From contig DATFYM010000061.1 of NCBI GenBank assembly GCA_035315065.1, positions 1-18,747 of the forward strand: a DNA stretch of 18,747 nucleotides, in the 5' to 3' direction. The notes under the pieces were generated by a model that had not been told where the DNA came from, made no database searches, and was given only the letters and a program-made list of their open reading frames with translations. The translations under genes were made by a program, and so were the position numbers. The stretch is from DATFYM01 sp035315065 (GTDB taxonomy: Bacteria; Acidobacteriota; Terriglobia; UBA7540). Shown here piece after piece: positions 15,560 to 18,747 of this stretch. How positions within the stretch are numbered: the stretch's first letter is position 1; the number at the start of each line of letters is the position of its first letter.

Positions 15560-16682
15560 AATGGTTCGCCAGCGCCTCATCCACCAGGGCGAAATACTGC
15601 TCCGGCGGAGGCATGCCCACCACCATCCGGCCGTTGATGAAGCTGGTAGGGGTGCTGTTCACGCCGACCGCGGCACCCTCACGCTTGCCCTCGTCGACGC
15701 GCGGCAGCGACGCCTGGGTGTCCATGCAGGCGGCGAGCTTCAGGCGGTCGATCCCCACTTCCTCGCCGTATTGCAGCATGGCGTCGCGGACGTTCGCCAC
15801 GTTGATGCCGGCCTGGTGCGAGAAGATCATGCTGCGGTAGGTGAAGAACGAGGAGGGAGCGATCTGATAGGCGCACTCGTTGGCGATCGCTGCCACCTTG
15901 GACCAGTCGTGCATCGGCAGGGGAAATTCCTTAAAGACGATCCGGACCTTGTCTCCGTAACGGGGCAAAAGTTGGCTCTCCAGGAAGGTGTGGAAGCGCG
16001 CGCACATGGGGCACTCGAGGTCCGCGTACTCGACGATGGTGACGGGAGCGTTGGCCGGGCCCACGCTCGCTTGGTTGTGAAGCACCATAACGTGGAGGTT
16101 TTTCTCGCGTCTCGCGAGCGGGTTGACATTCAGATCGAACAGGTTGTCACTCAGCATGGCTACTTTGTTGTCGTGGGTGACGCAGAACACGGCCGTCGAT
16201 TTGTTCTTGCCATCATCAACCGCAACGGTCGTTTGATTAAAATCGGGGTACTTGGACTTTACTAGGGGACCAGGCGTCAAGGTGGTGGTCGGCGGCACCT
16301 TGAAGGTCTCGCGAATGTCCTTGACGATGTCCGTCGGAAAATCGGAACCCAGGGCCAAGAGGCCTCCCATCGCCAGATAGTGGCCGCCCTTGGTGACGTA
16401 GACAGGCGAGGTCTTCGGTGCTTGCTTCCCGTCGTCCATCGTCACCATGCTCTCGTCGAAACCCGGGAACGCCGAGCTATGGAAGGCCCCGACGGTCATC
16501 TTCACCGTGTCGGGAATGCCCCACTGCTCGCGGATGAATTGGATCACTTTGTCCGTGCTCACCGGTGCGTCAACGGCGGGCCGCGCGTGCGAGCGCGCCG
16601 TTCCCGCGATCATCGCCGCCGCGCCCACAACGAGCCCGAAAGCGCCGAGGTTAACCAAATAATGAGTTCGTCTGACTTTCAA
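15558..16682 (-). CDS. DsbA-like thioredoxin-fold protein, copy 2
   Basis: 374-aa paralog of 14331-15458, similar along its whole length. The start is placed at the TTG at 16682. The sequence upstream (GGAAGGAGTCCGCGCG) is the same as at copy 1 and supplies the Shine-Dalgarno, and the proposed promoter start lies downstream of the longer in-frame start at 16784. The hydrophobic anchor is at about 9-28. The two DDGK-type repeats and the thioredoxin domain are conserved. The active site is CPMC (224-227) in ADLECPMCARFH, differing from CPSC in copy 1, and the NSTPTSFINGR motif carries the cis-Pro. Copy 2 has an extra cysteine in the second repeat (AVFCVTHD). The different CxxC dipeptides suggest the two copies differ in redox potential; that is inference. 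Confidence 0.9.
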   Translation of the reverse strand: MKVRRTHYLVNLGAFGLVVGAAAMIAGTARSHARPAVDAPVSTDKVIQFIREQWGIPDTVKMTVGAFHSSAFPGFDESMVTMDDGKQAPKTSPVYVTKGGHYLAMGGLLALGSDFPTDIVKDIRETFKVPPTTTLTPGPLVKSKYPDFNQTTVAVDDGKNKSTAVFCVTHDNKVAMLSDNLFDLNVNPLARREKNLHVMVLHNQASVGPANAPVTIVEYADLECPMCARFHTFLESQLLPRYGDKVRIVFKEFPLPMHDWSKVAAIANECAYQIAPSSFFTYRSMIFSHQAGINVANVRDAMLQYGEEVGIDRLKLAACMDTQASLPRVDEGKREGAAVGVNSTPTSFINGRMVVGMPPPEQYFALVDEALANH

Positions 16683-16755
16683 CGCGCGGACTCCTTCCGG
16701 TCCCGCCGTGCCGGGACCCGACCCTTGGCTCTTAGTTTCGCTGGCCGTAACATTC

Positions 16756-16784
16756 ATTGTAGTCAAGAGCAGCGGGCAAATCAA
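16756..16784 (-). promoter_or_regulatory. Promoter of the DsbA-like pair
   Basis: On the minus strand TTGATT (16779-16784) and TACAAT (16756-16761) are spaced by exactly 17 nt. Transcription would start near 16749, about 65 nt before the TTG start of copy 2. This supports the shorter start and suggests both copies are co-transcribed unless the octamer hairpin between them terminates. The -35 lies only 17 nt from the IS end at 16801. Confidence 0.5.
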
Positions 16785-16800
16785 TCCATTGAGTGTGGAC

Positions 16801-16939
16801 GGGTGCTTAACAGTTTTTGGGGAGTACCCGCGGACGCACCTAGAATCTTCGGTCGGCGTTTATCCCTCAGGTTTTGTTCCTACCAGGTGAGTGTTTAGGG
16901 TTGCCGCTGTGGCCTTCCTTAAGATTCTCAAAAGCGATG
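16801..16939 (+). repeat. 139-bp perfect inverted repeat, right arm
   Basis: Exact reverse complement of 1-139. The inner boundary is sharp (base 16800 does not pair with base 140). The outer boundary cannot be judged because the left copy meets the window edge, so the real repeat may be as long as the full IS. Confidence 0.93.
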
Positions 16940-16965
16940 AATAAAGGTCTTGCTATGTCGGATCT

Positions 16966-16987
16966 CTGAGTGTACCATTACACTCAG
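16966..16987 (+). promoter_or_regulatory. Hairpin directly before IS accessory ORF
   Basis: CTGAGTGTA (16966-16974) and TACACTCAG (16979-16987) are perfect 9-bp inverted arms around CCAT, and the ATG at 16988 follows at once. No normal Shine-Dalgarno is visible. An 11-codon frame MNKGLAMSDL-stop (16937-16969) ends inside the first arm. The arrangement could limit translation of the accessory ORF, which is inference. Confidence 0.5.
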
Positions 16988-17344
16988 ATGAAAAACGGCA
17001 CGATTAACCCAAAGGGTCGTCAAGCAGCGCGCTGGCGCCGGCGAAAACGCCAGCTCTTGGCCCGGATCCACCTCCCTGCCGAGGGCCTTCCTGGTTCTCT
17101 GGCCCTGACCCATCGTCGCTGCGGTAAGGCGTCTTGTCATTGCGCCGAGGGAAGGGGGCACCCGGTTTGGTCGCTCACCTTCATGCTCCAGGGCCGCAAA
17201 CGGGTGGAGCGGATTCCGCAAGAGTGGGTGGAGTGGGTACGCCGACGGGTGGAGAGGGGCCGCAAGTTCAAGGAAACGCTGGGCGAAGTGTTGGCGATCA
17301 ATGCCCAGTTGCTGGCCCTGGGGCGGAAGCAACAGCGTCGTTGA
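16988..17344 (+). CDS. IS accessory protein, DUF6788-like
   Basis: 118-aa basic protein located just before the transposase in the IS. It contains GSLALTHRRCGKASCHCAEG, a stretch typical of the small DUF6788 proteins found beside ISKra4-family transposases, followed by RVERIPQEWVEWVRRRVERG and a helical tail (LGEVLAINAQLLALG). The clustered cysteines (CGKASCHC) suggest zinc or DNA binding. The role in transposition is not established. The ATG at 16988 is chosen; an in-frame GTG at 16970 would add six residues encoded by the hairpin. The family assignment is from memory of the motif. Confidence 0.7.
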   Translation: MKNGTINPKGRQAARWRRRKRQLLARIHLPAEGLPGSLALTHRRCGKASCHCAEGRGHPVWSLTFMLQGRKRVERIPQEWVEWVRRRVERGRKFKETLGEVLAINAQLLALGRKQQRR

Positions 17345-17434
17345 GGGCCCGTTCGGGGGGCTCCGGCCGTGCGCTTTTTCGGGGCTCTTCGGCGGGCCAA
17401 AACCCCGCCAGGGTTGCGAAGGGAGAAGACGATT

Positions 17435-17854
17435 ATGGCCCGACACCGTCAGCCGCGCACGCCCCCCGCCCATGTGACTCCGCCCCCACCCACCCGACCA
17501 CGGTTGGCCGAGGAAGTGCCTCGGCTCATGGTGCTGGAACGGGAGGTGGAAGATGAGTTTCGCCCTCGGCTGTTAGAGGCTTTGCAACGCCGCGTCGAGG
17601 CTCTGGCGGCGGGCTTGTCGGAGGCGGCGCCGAACTGTCCCCGCTGCGCCCACCCCCTGCACTATCACGACTCACCCACCGTCTCTTGGCTGACGCGCTT
17701 CGGGCGGATGCGAGCTCGTGCTTCCCGCTACCGCTGTCCTGCCTGCCGACTGGAGCACCGCCCTCTGCTGGCGTTGTTGGGGGTGGAACCAGGGCGGATC
17801 AGCGGCTCGCTGGCCCGAATGTTGGCCTTGCTGGGGGGTGGTGGTGCCCTATGA
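17435..17854 (+). CDS. ISKra4-family transposase, N-terminal part
   Basis: The ATG at 17435 follows GGGAGAAG (17421-17428). A GTG at 17369 is also in frame but has no comparable site. The 139 residues hold a proline-rich start, a helical region and two CxxC pairs at residues 68/71 (CPRC) and 101/104 (CPAC), a zinc-ribbon-like arrangement usual before the catalytic domain in this family. The frame meets TGA at 17852-17854, 14 nt after a G6 tract at 17833-17838. The expected family sequence continues in the +1 frame, so this is either a broken transposase or one that needs a frame change. Confidence 0.75.
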   Translation: MARHRQPRTPPAHVTPPPPTRPRLAEEVPRLMVLEREVEDEFRPRLLEALQRRVEALAAGLSEAAPNCPRCAHPLHYHDSPTVSWLTRFGRMRARASRYRCPACRLEHRPLLALLGVEPGRISGSLARMLALLGGGGAL

Positions 17855-18747
17855 GTTGGCAGCACGTTTGGCTTGGCTGTTTTTCGGTGCCCAAGTCAGC
17901 CCCATGGCGGTCTGGCGTGCCGTGCAGCGACTGGGTGAGGCGGCCAGCCATCACCAGGAGGCCTTGAGTCAGTATCACGCCGATAGTCGCAGTGAGGGCG
18001 CATCCACCGTGGCAGCTCCGGAGGTCGTAGTGTTGGGCGTGGATGGTTGCCAATTAGGGATGCAAGTCCGCCCCCACCGCCGCCGTCGCCCCAGCGCGGA
18101 AGCCTCGCTCCCTCCCTTACCTCCGGTCCAGGACGGTCGCTTTCGCGAGGTCAAAACGGGCGTCCTGCTGTTGCCCAGCGAAAGGGCGGAGACCTCCCCG
18201 GGACGTCACTGTCTGGTGCGCCGTTTCCTGGTGACTTGCTTGGGGGATGCCGACGCCATTTTTGCCCACCTCTGGGCCCAACTACGGGATAGGGGCTGGC
18301 TGGGATCGCAAACGGTGGTGGTAATTATCGGCGACGGCGCCGAGTGGATCTGGAAACGCGCCAGCCTCTTTGAGCGGCGTTGCGAAATCCTCGACTTCTG
18401 GCATGCCCTGGAGCACGCTTGGGAATGGGCTCGCCTCCGCTATGGCGAAGACTCCCGGCGGGCGGAGGTTTGGGTCCACCGCCTCGCTCAGGATCTGCGC
18501 GCCGGCCAGGTGCAGCAGGTGATCGCACGCCTCAAGACCCTACGGCCCCCCACCCCGGAGCTGCGGGAAAAACTGGACGACCTCATCCGCTACTACACCG
18601 ACAACGCGCCCCGCATGCGCTACGACGAGTACTTGCGGCTCGGCTATGGGATTGGCAGTGGGGCGGTGGAGAGCGCCCACAAACAGGTGGTTCACGCTCG
18701 GCTGCGTCAGGCGGGCATGCGTTGGTCGGAGGCCGGAGCCCGGAGGT
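17838..18747 (+). CDS. ISKra4-family transposase, catalytic part, partial
   Basis: The +1 frame is open from 17838 to the window edge (about 303 codons) with no stop. It reads VVVPYELAARLAWLFFGAQV directly after the G6 tract, which joins naturally to LALLG in the first part. It contains the family's three acidic motifs: VLGVDGCQ (Asp at 18042-18044), IIGDGAEWIWK (Asp at 18333-18335) and GIGSGAVESAHKQ (Glu at 18669-18671). The C-terminal end is missing because the window ends. The first in-frame ATG is at 17904, but independent initiation there would lose the N-terminal domain. Confidence 0.78.
   Translation, partial: MVVPYELAARLAWLFFGAQVSPMAVWRAVQRLGEAASHHQEALSQYHADSRSEGASTVAAPEVVVLGVDGCQLGMQVRPHRRRRPSAEASLPPLPPVQDGRFREVKTGVLLLPSERAETSPGRHCLVRRFLVTCLGDADAIFAHLWAQLRDRGWLGSQTVVVIIGDGAEWIWKRASLFERRCEILDFWHALEHAWEWARLRYGEDSRRAEVWVHRLAQDLRAGQVQQVIARLKTLRPPTPELREKLDDLIRYYTDNAPRMRYDEYLRLGYGIGSGAVESAHKQVVHARLRQAGMRWSEAGARR

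Larger units (their letters stand above)
16801..18747 (+). mobile_element. ISKra4-family insertion sequence, right copy, partial
   Basis: It begins with GGGTGCTTAACAG at the inner edge of the 139-bp inverted repeat. It carries a noncoding left end (16801-16987), a small accessory ORF, then a transposase with D, D, E catalytic motifs. The right end lies beyond the window, so neither terminal inverted repeats nor a target duplication can be checked. The first 139 bp are identical to the reverse complement of bases 1-139. Confidence 0.8.

Noticed and set aside
14334..16265. A 643-codon open frame on the + strand opposite both DsbA-like genes
   Set aside because: It mirrors the two paralogs, has no domain, signal or ribosome site that I can see, and is explained by GC-rich codon use on the opposite strand. 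The repeat within it reflects the gene duplication.

Overview
The window is GC-rich, protein-dense DNA that most likely comes from an Acidobacteriota genome or metagenome contig. The best indicators are two Oar-like TonB-dependent receptors with N-terminal carboxypeptidase-regulatory domains, a TPR / FG-GAP / ASPIC-UnbV secreted protein, a GH3 relic, and 7-8 bp degenerate tandem repeats between genes. The taxonomic call is inference from gene content, not from a marker gene.

Layout. 1-139 is a fragment that is the perfect inverted copy of 16801-16939, the presumed left end of an ISKra4-like insertion sequence. 140-8013 holds two tandem paralogous outer-membrane receptors on the + strand, each with its own promoter and Shine-Dalgarno. 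8014-8256 is a convergent intergenic region with heptamer repeats and a hairpin. 8257-11931 (- strand) is a large TPR/FG-GAP/ASPIC protein. 12035-12570 is a GH3 glycosidase relic with two frameshifts and an internal deletion. 12675-14172 (+) is a two-gene unit: an ArsA/Get3-type ATPase with a C-terminal HSP20-like region, and a small unknown protein that overlaps it by 8 nt. 14177-14332 is an octamer array in inverted halves between convergent genes. 14331-16682 (-) holds two tandem DsbA-like thioredoxin-fold proteins, both starting at TTG and separated by a second octamer hairpin array. 16801-18747 is an ISKra4-family insertion sequence cut by the window edge, with a small accessory ORF and a transposase interrupted by a frame change at a G6 tract.

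How it fits together. The receptors should import large or complexed substrates across the outer membrane. The TPR/FG-GAP protein is probably membrane-anchored and faces the periplasm or exterior. The DsbA-like pair should handle periplasmic disulfides. The ArsA unit is probably cytosolic. No single pathway ties them together on sequence evidence.

Most unusual points. Nearly every intergenic region from 8.0 to 15.6 kb carries its own 7- or 8-bp repeat word. Some of these form inverted arms exactly between convergent genes and reach into stop codons. The whole gene block is also bracketed by inverted insertion-sequence ends.
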